Positions 12,364 through 12,692 of a stretch of 12,692 nt of DNA are shown here, in pieces (position 1 is the first letter of the stretch; each line of letters begins with the position of its first letter). Source of the DNA: Bacteroidia bacterium (GTDB taxonomy: Bacteria > Bacteroidota > Bacteroidia > Chitinophagales > Saprospiraceae); the NCBI GenBank assembly GCA_030431945.1, contig JAUIIF010000068.1:1-12692 (forward strand). The letters are read 5' to 3'. Under the pieces are notes generated by a model, which saw only the letters and a program-made list of their open reading frames with translations, was not told the DNA's origin and did no database searches. The translations under genes were made by a program, and so were the position numbers.

Positions 12364-12692
12364 ATGCTTATTCAACGTTTCAAAGGTAAAATCCATCGCG
12401 CCACCATCACGGAGGCAAACCTCAACTACGTAGGTTCCATCACCATCGACGGGCTCTTGCTCGACGCGGCGGGGATCATTGAGGGCGAAAAAGTCCAGAT
12501 CGTCAATAATAATAATGGCGAAAGGATCGAGACTTACACCATTCGTGGTGAGGAAGGCTCCGGTATTATTTGCCTGAACGGGGCAGCGGCCCGTCTGTTG
12601 GGTGGCGATCTGGATGCCCTGAATGGCAGCGCCTTCACCCAGGAATTCGAGGGGCGGCGGCGCGGCGAGTTTATCGAGGGCCTGATCATGGC
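12364..12692 (+). CDS. panD: Aspartate 1-decarboxylase precursor, cut by window edge, unusual C-terminal part
   Basis: Pyruvoyl enzyme that decarboxylates aspartate to beta-alanine for PanC. The 109 complete codons in the window begin MLIQRFKGKIHRATITEANL, followed by YVGSITID with the Gly24-Ser25 self-cleavage site that yields the pyruvoyl group. Lys9, Tyr58 and Asn72 (in CLNGAAAR) are in their family positions. After Arg77 the family normally continues with a VQxGDxVIIxSYA strand. Here the reading is LLGGDLDALNGSAFTQ and onward, which I cannot align in any frame. It remains open to the right edge without a stop. Possible explanations are a genuine variant C-terminus, an in-frame deletion or fusion, or an assembly joint close to the end. 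The N-terminal assignment is firm; integrity of the gene is not. Confidence 0.88.
   Translation, partial: MLIQRFKGKIHRATITEANLNYVGSITIDGLLLDAAGIIEGEKVQIVNNNNGERIETYTIRGEEGSGIICLNGAAARLLGGDLDALNGSAFTQEFEGRRRGEFIEGLIM

Overview
The window looks like chromosomal housekeeping DNA from a free-living, fairly GC-rich member of the Bacteroidota, most likely of the Saprospiria/Lewinella type. The placement rests on family content: DUF4270, DUF4286 and DUF4290 proteins, a MurA with the PKPGGDKIGRRRLDTH active-site loop, and a short glycogen-synthase-like protein beside panC and panD. It also rests on promoter-like sites resembling the Bacteroidota -7 box TAnnTTTG and on weak Shine-Dalgarno signals. The lineage is inferred from memory of these families, not from a search.

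Layout. Eight complete minus-strand genes and one clipped gene fill 1-11128. Read from high to low coordinate they are a glycogen/starch-synthase-like protein, a DUF4270 lipoprotein, glmS, a DUF4290 protein, murA, a DUF4286 protein, a GntP-family permease, a CNNM/CorC-type CBS protein, and the first 24 codons of a PLP-dependent aminotransferase cut by the left edge. A roughly 300-bp divergent promoter region separates these from plus-strand panC and panD; panD runs off the right edge.

Functional themes. GlmS (glucosamine-6-phosphate) and MurA (first committed step of peptidoglycan) supply cell-wall precursors. PanC and PanD make pantothenate. GntP and the CNNM protein are membrane transporters. 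The genes are mostly separated by 70-630 bp gaps with their own promoter-like sites, so the block reads as neighbouring single units rather than one tight operon, except panC-panD.

No defence system, mobile element, CRISPR, rRNA or tRNA gene was found. The unusual content is between the genes. (1) An 18-bp motif, GCACCTGCGnnCGCGCCC, occurs four times, only between genes and each time in the sense direction of the next gene. (2) A second family, GGCGGAC...YTCGGCC, occurs four times in three gaps. (3) Eight perfect-length heptamers GCGGGWW lie upstream of the DUF4286 gene, facing an inverted partner just after murA. (4) An AT-rich set of degenerate heptamers lies upstream of murA. Coding-level points are the Asp in place of the catalytic Cys in MurA, a glycosyltransferase-5 N-domain protein lacking its ADP-glucose loop and C-domain, and a PanD whose C-terminal part departs from the family.
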